From the NCBI RefSeq assembly GCF_036053395.1, contig NZ_CP107942.1, forward strand, positions 5,112,501 through 5,176,500: 64,000 nt of DNA, given 5' to 3'. The first letter of the stretch is position 1. Every line of letters begins with the position of its first letter. Both the position numbers and the translations under genes were made by a program. This document shows positions 16,933 through 25,775 of the stretch, one piece after another. This DNA is from Actinoplanes sp. NBC_00393 (GTDB taxonomy: Bacteria; Actinomycetota; Actinomycetes; Mycobacteriales; Micromonosporaceae). A model generated the notes under the pieces. It saw only the letters and a list, made by a program, of their open reading frames with translations. It was not told where the DNA came from and ran no database searches.

Positions 16933-18516
16933 CTATCGGGTGATCTCGAAGCGGCGGACCGCGCCGGTCAGTTCGTCGGCCATGCCGGCCAGGTGGTGGG
17001 CCGCGGTCCGCGAACCGGACAGGCCGGCCGTGGTCTCCTGGGCCGCGTCGGCCACGTCGCTGATGTTGCGGGCGATCTCCTCGGCGCCGGTGGCGGCCTC
17101 GGTGACACTGCGGCTGATCTCGCCGGCCGTGGCGGTCTGCTCCTCCACCGCGGAGGCGATGGTCGTCTGGTAGTCGCTGATCCGCACGATCACGTCGGAG
17201 ATCCGCTCGATCGCGGTCACCGCGCTCGCGGTGTCCGACTGGATCATCTCGACCCGCTGCGAGATCGTCTCGGTGGCCTTCGCGGTCTCCTGGGCCAGCT
17301 CCTTCACCTCGCCGGCCACCACCGCGAAGCCCTTACCGAGTTCACCCGCACGGGCGGCCTCGATCGTGGCGTTCAGGGCCAGCAGGTTGGTCTGCTCGGC
17401 GATGCTGGTGATCGTCTTGACCACGTCGCCGATCTCCCGGCTGGAGTCGCCCAGCTTGCCGACGATGGCGCTGGTCTCCTGCGCGACGTTGACCGCGTCG
17501 TTGGCCACGGTGGCGGCGTCCGACGCGTTGGTCGCGATCTCCCGGATCGACACGCCCATCTCCTCGGCCGCGGCGCTGAGCGTGTGCACGTGCCGGGCCA
17601 CGTCCTGGGCGGCCTGCTGGGCGGCGGCCGCCCGGTCCGAGGCGGTGGCGGCGCCGCCGGCCAGGTGGTCGTTCACCGAGTTCAGGTTGCGCGACGAGTC
17701 CAGCACGGTCGCCGCGCTGTCGTTGATCACGGTGACCGCGTCCCGCATGCTCGTGGTCGCCTGGCGCAGCGCGTCGGCCATCTGGCCCACCTCGTCCCGG
17801 CTGTTCACCTGCGGGTCGCGGGTCAGGTTGCCGGCCGCCACCGCCTGCAGCACGTCGGTGACCCGCCGGACCGGGCCGACCACCGCCCGGACCGCGAGCA
17901 GCGCGACGGCCAGCCCGACCAGCAGGCCGAGGATGCCGATCACCAGCACCTGGGTGGTCACCGAACTCCTGGCGTCGGACACCTCCTGGATCGCGGTGAG
18001 AGCCTGCGCCGCGTGCGCCTGTTCCAGCTCGGCGAACTGTTCGTCGACCTCGGTGAAGACCGCGGTTCCCTGGTTCCAGCCGGCCCAGAACCCGGGCAGG
18101 TCGCTGCTCTTGGCGGCGGGCAGCATCTCGTCGTCGCGCAGCTGCACGAACTTCTCGTAGTTCGCCTTGAGCGCGGTGGCCACCCCGTCGTCGGCGGCGA
18201 GCGGCGCGTAGCTCTGCCAGGTGGTCGCGACCTTCTCGTCCAGTTCCGCCACCTGCGTGGTGATCTTCGCCCGGAACTCGGCGCCGGACATGAAGTAGTT
18301 CAGCGTGAACATGCGGGTGCGCAGCACGTCCTGATGCAGGCTGGCGAGCAGCTGGGTGGGCGTGACGCCGTGGTCGTAAACGGTCTTCGACCGGTCCTCG
18401 ACGAGCCGCAGCCCGCCGACCGCGATCAGGATCACCGAGGCGCAGGCGATCGCCACGGCCACCACCGAGGTGAACATCTTGACCGCCAGCGGCAGATCAG
18501 CCAAGCGCCGGAACAT
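16933..18516 (-). CDS. Methyl-accepting chemotaxis protein
   Basis: The protein has 527 aa. TM1 is at about 12-35, followed by a helical extracytoplasmic sensor of about 150 residues (four-helix-bundle-like) and TM2 near 187-210 ([19 protein letters not shown]). A HAMP domain (about 210-262) precedes the cytoplasmic signalling hairpin, whose conserved tip reads [21 protein letters not shown]. It should report a periplasmic or membrane cue to CheA/CheW; no other che genes are in the window. ATG 18516 is preferred: GGGAAGGG lies upstream and the protein then starts just before TM1. The open frame continues to 18897 through a tandem repeat, which is unlikely to be translated. Confidence 0.9.
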   Translation of the reverse strand: MFRRLADLPLAVKMFTSVVAVAIACASVILIAVGGLRLVEDRSKTVYDHGVTPTQLLASLHQDVLRTRMFTLNYFMSGAEFRAKITTQVAELDEKVATTWQSYAPLAADDGVATALKANYEKFVQLRDDEMLPAAKSSDLPGFWAGWNQGTAVFTEVDEQFAELEQAHAAQALTAIQEVSDARSSVTTQVLVIGILGLLVGLAVALLAVRAVVGPVRRVTDVLQAVAAGNLTRDPQVNSRDEVGQMADALRQATTSMRDAVTVINDSAATVLDSSRNLNSVNDHLAGGAATASDRAAAAQQAAQDVARHVHTLSAAAEEMGVSIREIATNASDAATVANDAVNVAQETSAIVGKLGDSSREIGDVVKTITSIAEQTNLLALNATIEAARAGELGKGFAVVAGEVKELAQETAKATETISQRVEMIQSDTASAVTAIERISDVIVRISDYQTTIASAVEEQTATAGEISRSVTEAATGAEEIARNISDVADAAQETTAGLSGSRTAAHHLAGMADELTGAVRRFEITR

Positions 18517-19014
18517 GGGCACGCCCTTCCCTCGCGGCCGATCCTCCCCCACTGCCCCTTCGGCACCTCCAACCCGGGCCTTAGTGCCTTTCGCGACTGA
18601 TAGACGGCCCCGGCTGTCCACCACGGGGCGCCGCCGCCCGGTTCGGCTGGCGTCGCCGGTCAGTCGGCCGTCCGGCTGACCGTCAGGGTCGCTTCCCTGC
18701 CGTGGAGTCAGCCCGTAGGACGTCCCACCGGCGGCCAGCAACCACCAGCCGCCCGCCAGGCAGCCAACCAACCCGCCGTAGGACCTCCCACCGACGGCCG
18801 GCGAGCACGAGCCGCCGCCCAGGCAGCCAACCAACCCGCCGTAGGACCTCCCACCGACGGCCGGCGAGCACGAGCCGCCGCCCAGGCAGCCAACCAACCC
18901 GCCGTAGGACGTCTCACCGACGGCCGGCGAGCACGAGCCGCCGCCCAGGCAGGCCAGCAGGATCAGGGCTGGTCCGGGGTTCAGGATCAGCCCTGATCCT
19001 GCAGCCGGGCCTCG
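18517..19014. other. Gene-free stretch between the chemoreceptor and galT ends
   Basis: About 500 bp with no supported gene. It holds the putative chemoreceptor promoter region (18517-18700), a 63-bp minisatellite (18712-18963) and about 50 bp after the fusion gene. Frames stay open through the repeat only because 63 is divisible by three. Confidence 0.6.
18712..18963. repeat. 63-bp tandem repeat, four copies
   Basis: The landmark CCGTAGGACNTC recurs at 63-bp intervals (GTAGGA at 18715, 18778, 18841, 18904), and CAGCCAACCAACCC recurs at 18761, 18824 and 18887. The first and last copies have diverged. It is a noncoding minisatellite upstream of the chemoreceptor and downstream of the GH35-GalT gene. 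Confidence 0.85.
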
Positions 19015-22000
19015 TCAGGCGACTTCGCGGAGGCGGGCGGCGGTGCGTTCCGGGGTGGTGTCGCTGATCCAGGCGGCCATCGCGGATTCGACGCCGGCCA
19101 GGTATTTCAGCTTGGCCGGGGCGCGCAGGATGGAGAAGACCTGCAGGTGCAGGCGGAACAGGTCGCGGCCGGTGTGGGCCGGAGCCTGGTGGACGCCGGC
19201 GATGTAGGGCAGCGGCTCCGGGCCGGGGAAGAAGCGGTCGAGCCGGCCGAGCACGTCGAGGTAGATGCGGGCCAGGTCGTCGCGTTCGGCGCTGGTCAGG
19301 GCGGGCAGGTCGGGGACGTCGCGGTGCGGGGCCAGGTGGACCTCGACCGGCCACCGGGCGGCGGCCGGCACGTAGGCGGTCCAGTGCCGGGTCGCGGTCA
19401 CGACGCGGGTACCGGCGCGGCGTTCGGCGTCCAGGATGTCGCGGAACAGGTTGCCGCCGGTCGCCTCGCGGTGCCGGGTCGCCATCTCCAGCATCCGGGC
19501 GGCCTTCGGCGGCACGAACGGGAACGCGTAGATCTGCCCGTGCGGATGCGGCAGCGTCACGCCGATCTCCCTACCGCGGTTCTCGAACACGAAGACGTGC
19601 TCGACGCCGGGCTGCTTGCCCAGTTCAGCGGTGCGGTCGGCCCAGGCTTCGATGACTGTCCGGGCGCGGTGCGGGCTCAGCGAACCGAACGACCCCTGCG
19701 GGGCCGAGGAGAAACAGACCACCTCGGTACGCCCGTCAGCCGGCCGCACCGGCCACAGCGGATCGCCGTCGACCAGTCCGGGTGCGCCGCCGTTGCGCTG
19801 CGAGAACGACGGGAACCGGTTCTCGAAGACGACCACGTCGTAGTCGGCCTCGGCGATCTCGGTGGGGAACCCGCCGGGCACAGTCGGCGCGAGCGGATCC
19901 TGGTCGGCGGGCGGCAGGAAGGTCCGGTCGTTGCGGTGCGAGGCCATCGCGATCCACTCGCCGGTCAACGGGTCGTACCGGACCTGGGCGCCGCCGCGCA
20001 GCACCTCCTCGGCGGGCGGCAACGGCCGGGCGTCCACGGCTCGACGGTCCGCGGCCCCGGAGACGTACGGCTCCGAGTCGTCGAAGTAGATGATCTCCCG
20101 TCCGTCGGCCATGGTCCGGACCGTCTTGCGGACCCGGTGCTCCCGGACCGGCTCGACGCCGATGCCCCGGCCGATCACCTCGACCTCGTCGATCGCGAGC
20201 AGCTGGTCCTCGACGGCGGCGAGCCGGTCGCGGACCTCGGCGGGCACGTGCACCGGCGACCCGGCGGCCAGTGGCAGCAGGTGCAGGGTGACCTCGGCGC
20301 CGGCCGAGTACCCGGCGTCGGCCAGGTTGACGATCCAGTCGGACCCGTCCCAGTACCGGTCGGTCACGGTCCGGCCGTCGATCCGCAGCTCACCGACGTC
20401 GCCGGCCCAGCGGATCCGCAGCAGCGCGTCCCGGTCGCGGTCCGCGGCCCAGTCCGGCAGCACCAGGCGGTGGACGGCGGCCAGTTCGTCGAAGACGTCC
20501 GGGGCGGGGGCGGACGGTCGGCCCTCGTGTTTGCCGTAGGTGACCGGCACCGTTGCGGCGGCCGGGCGCACCGGCTCGACGACGGCGTCCGCGGTGACCG
20601 GCGCCGGCACGTCGACGGCCAGATCGGTGAACGCACGGGTGGCGGGGTCGTATGCGCGTACGCCCGCGGTCTTGACGGCCTTGACCGTCACCTGCCCGGA
20701 AGCGTCCCACTGCAGCTCGTCCTCGCTGAGCAGCAGGCGGCGGCCGGCCTCCTCGACCACCCAGACCGAACCGGCCGTCCCGGCCGGGAGGACGAGCACG
20801 TCGAGACCGTCGAACCGGACCGGCTCGAGACCGGGAACGATGTCGCGGACCTCGCCCCCGACAGACAGCGAAGGGTCGATGCCGTCCTCGGCGACCAGCA
20901 CCAGGGTGGGCACCGCGCCCGGAAGCACGGTCAGCGCCGACGCCGTGGCCCAGTCGATCCGGACGCCGCCGAGGGTGAGTCCGATCGGCCAGCGGGCCAG
21001 TGTGCCCGGCGGGATGTCGATCGGCTGCGCGGGGAACTCGACCGCACTGCCGTCGAGTTCGACCCGGAAGCGGGCACCCCGATAGACGGCCAGCGGGAAG
21101 TGCGGCTGGTGCCAGGCGACGAAGAGGAAACCGCTCCGGCCGTCGCTGCGCAGCGCCCAGCGGAGGGTCTCGCGGTCCTCCACGCCGGAGGGGCGGACGA
21201 GCGGCAGGCTGGACGGCATCTCGGCGAGCCGGGCGCCGAACGCGGCGAGGAACGCGTGCTGGCGGCGCAGTTCGGCGTGGCTCGGGGCCAGGGTGCCGGC
21301 CTCGCCGATCGGGGCGTGGAAGTCGTAGCCGAGCGGCGCGATGTCGTTCGGGTACCCGGTGGCGTGCGACTCCTGCATGCCGGGGCCGGGGTTGGTGCCG
21401 CCGGCGTACATGTAGTAGCCCTGCCAGGCCGAGCCGTTGCCGATCTTGCAGTGCGCGATGGTGGCCACGTCCAGGGCGCTGGGCCGCGGCCGCCGGTGGT
21501 AGGCGGTGGCCATGCCGCCGCCGAGTTCGCAGGTGGCGGCCGGGAAGAGATCGGACGGGGTACGCGGACCGCCGCTCGCCGCCTCGATGGCCTGGGCCCG
21601 CCGCACGTCGGCGCCGATCCCCGCGTCGTCCCAGATGTGGGAGAAGAAGTAGTGGTCGCGGAAGGTCGGGTCCCACGGCGCGTCGGCGTCCACCCAGAAA
21701 CCGTCGCCGTAGCCGCCGTAGAGCGGCAGCACCTCGGCCTCGGGCAGGTCGGCGCCACCCCACGCGGTGGCCGTCCAGAGCGGGGCGGACATGCCTGCCT
21801 CGCGGGCCAGGCGCTTGAGCGTGATCAGGTGCTGCGGCTGGTCGTACAGCTCGTTCTCCAACTGGATGCCGAGCAGCCGGTCCGTTTTCGGGGCGATCTG
21901 CGTGCCGATCTGCGCGAACCACTCGGCGACCAGCTCCAGGTAGGCCGGGTCGTCGGTGCGGTGCCGCACGGGCGCCTGCTGCACCCAGTCCGGGAAGCCG

Positions 22001-22383
22001 CCGTTGCGGGACTCGCCGTGGCACCAGGGCCCGATCCGCAGCACGACGTCCAGGCCGGTCTCGACGGCCAGGTCCACGAACGCGGCCACGTCCAGGTTGC
22101 CGTCGAAGCGCGCCTCGCCGCGGCGGGACGAGTGGTGCAGCCAGAAGACGTAGGTGGCGACCACGGTGACCCCGCCGGCCTTCATCTGCCGCAGCCGCTC
22201 GGCCCAGCGGTGCCGGGGCACGCGGCTGAAGTGCAGCTCGCCGGAGACCGGAATGACCGGCTGCCCGTCGCGGAGCAGGTAGCGGCTCGTCAGCGACAGC
22301 CCCGCGCGGACGTCCTCGTCGTTGCTCATCCGCGGCCGGCGCGAGGGCGTCGCCCAGGGTTGATGACGAACGAAGAGCGGCAT
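19015..22383 (-). CDS. GH35 beta-galactosidase fused to galactose-1-phosphate uridylyltransferase (GalT)
   Basis: A single uninterrupted frame of 1122 aa joins two enzymes. Residues 1 to about 745 are a GH35 beta-galactosidase, with VSGELHFSRVPRHRW near the N-terminus, the ENEL motif at 176-179 (E178 likely acid/base) and a probable nucleophile E286 in CELGGG. From about residue 750 the sequence is a complete GalT: KTVRTMADGREIIYFDD, then GSFGSLSPHR, and the nucleotidyl-transfer motif HPHGQ at 946-950 (H948 being the nucleophile position). No stop or plausible ribosome-binding site separates the halves. ATG 22383 has AAGGAG eight bases upstream. The combination would release galactose and act two steps later in the Leloir pathway; galactokinase is not in the window. 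An annotation error or sequencing-lost stop is the main alternative. Confidence 0.85.
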   Translation of the reverse strand: MPLFVRHQPWATPSRRPRMSNDEDVRAGLSLTSRYLLRDGQPVIPVSGELHFSRVPRHRWAERLRQMKAGGVTVVATYVFWLHHSSRRGEARFDGNLDVAAFVDLAVETGLDVVLRIGPWCHGESRNGGFPDWVQQAPVRHRTDDPAYLELVAEWFAQIGTQIAPKTDRLLGIQLENELYDQPQHLITLKRLAREAGMSAPLWTATAWGGADLPEAEVLPLYGGYGDGFWVDADAPWDPTFRDHYFFSHIWDDAGIGADVRRAQAIEAASGGPRTPSDLFPAATCELGGGMATAYHRRPRPSALDVATIAHCKIGNGSAWQGYYMYAGGTNPGPGMQESHATGYPNDIAPLGYDFHAPIGEAGTLAPSHAELRRQHAFLAAFGARLAEMPSSLPLVRPSGVEDRETLRWALRSDGRSGFLFVAWHQPHFPLAVYRGARFRVELDGSAVEFPAQPIDIPPGTLARWPIGLTLGGVRIDWATASALTVLPGAVPTLVLVAEDGIDPSLSVGGEVRDIVPGLEPVRFDGLDVLVLPAGTAGSVWVVEEAGRRLLLSEDELQWDASGQVTVKAVKTAGVRAYDPATRAFTDLAVDVPAPVTADAVVEPVRPAAATVPVTYGKHEGRPSAPAPDVFDELAAVHRLVLPDWAADRDRDALLRIRWAGDVGELRIDGRTVTDRYWDGSDWIVNLADAGYSAGAEVTLHLLPLAAGSPVHVPAEVRDRLAAVEDQLLAIDEVEVIGRGIGVEPVREHRVRKTVRTMADGREIIYFDDSEPYVSGAADRRAVDARPLPPAEEVLRGGAQVRYDPLTGEWIAMASHRNDRTFLPPADQDPLAPTVPGGFPTEIAEADYDVVVFENRFPSFSQRNGGAPGLVDGDPLWPVRPADGRTEVVCFSSAPQGSFGSLSPHRARTVIEAWADRTAELGKQPGVEHVFVFENRGREIGVTLPHPHGQIYAFPFVPPKAARMLEMATRHREATGGNLFRDILDAERRAGTRVVTATRHWTAYVPAAARWPVEVHLAPHRDVPDLPALTSAERDDLARIYLDVLGRLDRFFPGPEPLPYIAGVHQAPAHTGRDLFRLHLQVFSILRAPAKLKYLAGVESAMAAWISDTTPERTAARLREVA

Positions 22384-22408
22384 GGGATCAGCTCCTTGCG
22401 GGTTTGAC

Positions 22409-22422
22409 TGTAACCGGTCACA
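22409..22422. promoter_or_regulatory. LacI-type operator, copy 1
   Basis: TGTAACCGGTCACA, within the near-perfect palindrome CTGTAACCGGTCACAG, has the central CG expected of a LacI-family site. It lies 26 bp upstream of the GH35-GalT start. An identical copy is at 22499. The LacI gene at 25776 in the divergent operon is the likely regulator. Confidence 0.7.
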
Positions 22423-22472
22423 GACCGGCGAGCCCGAACGATACACAGGCGTAACGGGTGCGACGCAAGGTC

Positions 22473-22478
22473 TTGACA
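22473..22478 (+). promoter_or_regulatory. Candidate -35 box of the galactan ABC operon
   Basis: TTGACA is a perfect -35 hexamer. The spacing puts the -10 region at about 22496-22504, within operator copy 2, so repressor binding would block polymerase. The -10 itself is weak. Confidence 0.45.
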
Positions 22479-22498
22479 CATCGCCGTAACAGCAGCAC

Positions 22499-22512
22499 TG
22501 TAACCGGTCACA
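22499..22512. promoter_or_regulatory. LacI-type operator, copy 2
   Basis: TGTAACCGGTCACA is identical to the copy at 22409, 90 bp away. It sits where the -10 of the plus-strand operon should be, 82 bp before the binding-protein start. Two identical sites flanking a divergent promoter suggest looping repression. Confidence 0.7.
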
Positions 22513-22593
22513 GGGACCGACCGAGGCTGATGCCTTCCGGCGGGCTCCCGTCCCCGGCTTTCCGTCCCCCGCGAAGCCGATCAAGGAGGATCG

Positions 22594-23898
22594 ATGAAGA
22601 CGAAATTCGCGCCGCTCATGGCGGCTTTGACCGCGGCTGCATTGCTCACCACCACCGCCTGCGGCGGCTCCGACGAATCCGACAGCGGCACCACCGGCCC
22701 AGTCTCGCTGACCTACTGGAGCTGGGCGCCGAACATGGACAAGGTCGTCGCCGCCTGGAACGCCAAGAACCCCGACATCCAGGTCACCGTCAACAAGCAG
22801 GACGGCGGCGACCCGGCCGTCACCAAGCTGCTCACCGCGATCAAGGCCGGCAGCGGCGCGCCGGACATCATGCAGGCCGAGTACCAGAAGATCCCGACGC
22901 TGGTCTCCGCCGACGCGATCACCGACATCGCCGGCGAGGCCGGCTCACTCAAGGACAAGTTCCCCGAGGGCGCTTGGAACGGGGTCACCCTGGGCTCCGA
23001 GGCGGTGTACGGCGTACCGCAGGACTCCGGCCCGCTGATGTTCTTCTACCGCGCCGACGTCTTCGAGAAGAACGGTCTGCAGGCGCCGAAGACCTGGGAC
23101 GACTACGCCGCGTCGGCCGAGAAGATCCACAAGGCGGACCCGAAGCAGTACCTCGGCACCTTCTCGGCCACCGACGCGGGCCTGTTCGCCGGTCTCGCCC
23201 AGCAGGCCGGCGCCTCCTGGTGGGGCGTGAACGGCGAGTCGTGGACCGTCAACATCAACGACGCGGCCACCCAGAAGGTCGCCTCGTACTGGGGCGGGCT
23301 GGTCGAGAAGGGCGTCATCGACAACAAGCCGATGTACACCCCGGAGTGGAACACCGCCCTCAACGACGGCACCCAGGTCGGCTGGGTCAGCGCGGTCTGG
23401 GCGCCCGGCGTGCTCGAGGGCAGCGCCAAGGACACCAAGGGCAAGTGGAAGGCCGCGCCCATGCCGCAGTGGGACGCCGCGAGCCCGGCCACCGGCAACT
23501 GGGGCGGCTCGGCGACCAGCGTGACCACCCAGAGCAAGCACAAGAAGCAGGCCGCCCAGTTCGTGGCCTGGCTCAACAGCGACCCGGAGGCGCTGAAGCT
23601 GCTGGCCACGACGGCGAACGTCTACCCGGCCGCGACCGAGGCCACCAGCGTGCTGACCACCCCGCCGGCGTTCTTCTCGGACCAGGCCGACTTCTACACG
23701 ATCGCCGCCGACGCCGCGAAGGCCACGAAGCCGTTCACCTACGGCCCGAACGTCAACGTCGCGTACAGCGCGTTCAACGACGCCTTCGGCAAGGCCGCCG
23801 AGTCGAAGAAGGCCGCCGCTTTCACCTCCTCGCTCGTCACCATGCAGCAGACCACGGTCGACGACATGAAGAACAGCGGCTTCACCGTCGCCGGATGA
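22594..23898 (+). CDS. Sugar ABC transporter substrate-binding lipoprotein (GanS/MalE-like)
   Basis: This 434-aa extracellular solute-binding protein family 1 member has a lipobox near residues 21-24 (TTTACGGS; lipidated Cys 24). The mature part starts with VSLTYWSWAPNMDKVVAAWNAKNP and has the hinge segment VYGVPQDSGPLMFFYRADVF. The start has AAGGAGG upstream. Context with two endo-galactanases and a beta-galactosidase points to galacto-oligosaccharides as ligand (inference). A strong hairpin follows the stop, before the permease genes. Confidence 0.88.
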   Translation: MKTKFAPLMAALTAAALLTTTACGGSDESDSGTTGPVSLTYWSWAPNMDKVVAAWNAKNPDIQVTVNKQDGGDPAVTKLLTAIKAGSGAPDIMQAEYQKIPTLVSADAITDIAGEAGSLKDKFPEGAWNGVTLGSEAVYGVPQDSGPLMFFYRADVFEKNGLQAPKTWDDYAASAEKIHKADPKQYLGTFSATDAGLFAGLAQQAGASWWGVNGESWTVNINDAATQKVASYWGGLVEKGVIDNKPMYTPEWNTALNDGTQVGWVSAVWAPGVLEGSAKDTKGKWKAAPMPQWDAASPATGNWGGSATSVTTQSKHKKQAAQFVAWLNSDPEALKLLATTANVYPAATEATSVLTTPPAFFSDQADFYTIAADAAKATKPFTYGPNVNVAYSAFNDAFGKAAESKKAAAFTSSLVTMQQTTVDDMKNSGFTVAG

Positions 23899-23905
23899 CC
23901 GGACA

Positions 23906-23933
23906 GCCCGGGCGGGTGCCCACCCGCCCGGGC
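23906..23933 (+). terminator. Intra-operon hairpin after the galactan binding-protein gene
   Basis: GCCCGGGCGGGTG (23906-23918) pairs with CACCCGCCCGGGC (23921-23933), a 13-bp stem with a very tight loop. It is placed between the binding-protein and permease genes. It probably acts as a partial terminator or 3' stabiliser giving excess binding protein. Confidence 0.6.
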
Positions 23934-23954
23934 CTCGGAAAGGAAGATTCGGCG

Positions 23955-24926
23955 ATGTCGCTGATCACCCCCGCTCGCAGTTCCACCGCCGCACCGGTGA
24001 CCCCGCCCGCGGCCGGCCGAAAAACCCGGCGGTCCGGCGTCCCGTACGCCTTCCTCGCCCCGGCGCTGGTGCTCTTCACGCTCTTCCTGGCCGCGCCGAT
24101 CGTCTACGCCGGGTACCTGAGCCTGCGCAAGGTGCAGGTCAGCGGGCTCGGCCTGGGCGCGAAGGCGCGGACCGAGGTGTGGGCCGGGCTGAGCAACTAC
24201 GCCCGGTCGCTGTCCGACCCCGACTTCCTGCCGAGCGTGGCACGGGTCGGCGCGTACGGATTGATCGTCGTCCCCACCATGCTCGGCCTGGCTTTGCTGT
24301 TCGCGCTGCTGCTGGACGCCAACCGCACGCGGGAGTCGATCGGCAAGTTCTCCCGCATCTCGATCTTCCTGCCCTACGCGGTGCCGGCCGTGGTCGCCTC
24401 GCTGCTCTGGGGCTTCCTCTACCTGCCCCGGGTCAGCCCGATCACCGACCTGTTCGAGCTCGCCGGCATCACCGCGCCGAACATGCTCTCCTCGTCCGGC
24501 ACGATCTGGGCGGTCGCCAACATCGCGATCTGGGGCGGCACCGGCTTCAACATGATCGTCATCTACACCGCGCTGCGGGCCGTCCCGGTCAGCCTGTACG
24601 AGTCGGCGCGCATCGACGGCGCCTCGGAGGTGGCCATCGCCTGGCGCATCAAGATCCCGATCGTGATGCCGTCGCTGGTGATGACGTTCGTCTTCTCGCT
24701 GATCGCCACCCTGCAGGTCTTCGCCGAGCCGATGACGCTCAAACCGCTGAGCAACACCATCTCGACGACCTGGACCCCGCTGATGAAGGTCTACCGCGAC
24801 GCCTTCGTCCGCAACGACATCTACGCGGCCGCCGCCACCTCGGTGGTCATCGCGCTCGCCACGTTCATCCTGTCCTTCGGCTTCCTGAAGCTCGTCGGGC
24901 GCCGGGCCTTCAACCAGGAGGACTGA
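23955..24926 (+). CDS. Sugar ABC transporter permease (MalF/GanP-like)
   Basis: This 323-aa permease has six hydrophobic segments, the first at about 28-50 (FLAPALVLFTLFLAAPIVYAG), and the binding-protein-dependent transport EAA loop (ESARIDGASEVAIAWRIKIP) that contacts the ATPase. ATG 23955 follows GGAAAGGAAG. It is followed after 1 bp by the second permease. No ATPase gene is in the operon, so a shared MsmK-type ATPase is likely used. Confidence 0.92.
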   Translation: MSLITPARSSTAAPVTPPAAGRKTRRSGVPYAFLAPALVLFTLFLAAPIVYAGYLSLRKVQVSGLGLGAKARTEVWAGLSNYARSLSDPDFLPSVARVGAYGLIVVPTMLGLALLFALLLDANRTRESIGKFSRISIFLPYAVPAVVASLLWGFLYLPRVSPITDLFELAGITAPNMLSSSGTIWAVANIAIWGGTGFNMIVIYTALRAVPVSLYESARIDGASEVAIAWRIKIPIVMPSLVMTFVFSLIATLQVFAEPMTLKPLSNTISTTWTPLMKVYRDAFVRNDIYAAAATSVVIALATFILSFGFLKLVGRRAFNQED

Positions 24927-24927
24927 C

Positions 24928-25773
24928 ATGACTGCCCTGGCTCTGAAGAAGCGCAGCCCGCTCGCCACCACGCTCCTGCTGCTCGGCGCCGCCTACTGCC
25001 TGCTCCCCGTCCTCTGGGTGGTGATCGCCTCGTCGAAGAGCGCCGGCGAGCTGTTCTCCACCTTCACCCTGGCCCCTAGCACCCATCTCTGGGCGAACAT
25101 CGTCGACCTGGCCGGCTACCGCGAGGGCCTGTACTGGCGCTGGATGGCGAACACCGCCCTCTACGCCGGGGTCGGCGCGGCCGTCTCCACGCTGATCTCG
25201 GCGATGGCCGGGTACGCCCTGGCCAAGTTCGAGTTCCGCGGCAAGAGCTTCGTCTTCAACGTGATCCTGGCCGGCGTCCTGGTGCCCGGCGTCATCCTGG
25301 CCATCCCGCAGTACCTGCTGCTGGCCAAGGTCGGGATGACCAACACCTACTGGGCGGTGCTGCTGCCCAGTTTCATCAGCCCGTACGGCATCTACCTGGC
25401 CCGGATCTTCGCGGCCGCGTCGGTGCCCACCGAGATCCTGGAGGCGTCCCGCATCGACGGGGCCGGCGACTGGCGCACCTTCGCCCGGGTGGTGCTGCCG
25501 ATGATGCGGACCGGCCTGGTCACCGTCTTCCTCTTCCAGTTCGTCGCGATCTGGAACAACTTCATGCTGCCGTACATCATGCTCGGCGACGACAAGCTCT
25601 ACCCGATCACCGTCGGGCTCAACGGCCTGCTCAACCAGGGCGCGAACCAGCCGGCCATGTACACCTCGGTGGTGACCGGCGCGCTGCTGTCGATCATCCC
25701 GCTGATCGCGCTGTTCCTGGCGCTGCAGCGGTACTGGCAGGTCGACCTGGCCGCCGGCGGGGTCAAGGCCTGA
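24928..25773 (+). CDS. Sugar ABC transporter permease (MalG/GanQ-like)
   Basis: This 281-aa permease is the second of the pair, with six predicted membrane segments starting at about residue 14 and an EAA loop (EASRIDGAGDWRTFARVVLP). It starts 1 bp after the upstream stop and is followed 2 bp later by the LacI regulator, so all four genes look like one transcript. Confidence 0.92.
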   Translation: MTALALKKRSPLATTLLLLGAAYCLLPVLWVVIASSKSAGELFSTFTLAPSTHLWANIVDLAGYREGLYWRWMANTALYAGVGAAVSTLISAMAGYALAKFEFRGKSFVFNVILAGVLVPGVILAIPQYLLLAKVGMTNTYWAVLLPSFISPYGIYLARIFAAASVPTEILEASRIDGAGDWRTFARVVLPMMRTGLVTVFLFQFVAIWNNFMLPYIMLGDDKLYPITVGLNGLLNQGANQPAMYTSVVTGALLSIIPLIALFLALQRYWQVDLAAGGVKA

Positions 25774-25775
25774 CT

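Noticed and set aside
18517..18897. Extension of the chemoreceptor upstream through the 63-bp repeats
   Set aside because: The frame is open only because the repeat length is a multiple of three. ATG 18516 has a ribosome-binding site and puts the first membrane helix at the expected place.
18712..18963. CRISPR array
   Set aside because: Repeats are 62-63 bp, directly adjacent and without unique spacers; the same holds for 29891-30200 and 56890-57405.
19015..20112. A separate galT gene starting at the ATG at 20112
   Set aside because: No ribosome-binding site precedes it, conserved GalT residues lie upstream of that ATG in the same frame, and there is no stop before it.
22458..24926. An 822-codon frame joining the binding-protein region to the first permease
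   Set aside because: Its first half is a shadow frame of the binding-protein gene; only the part from 23955 is a permease.
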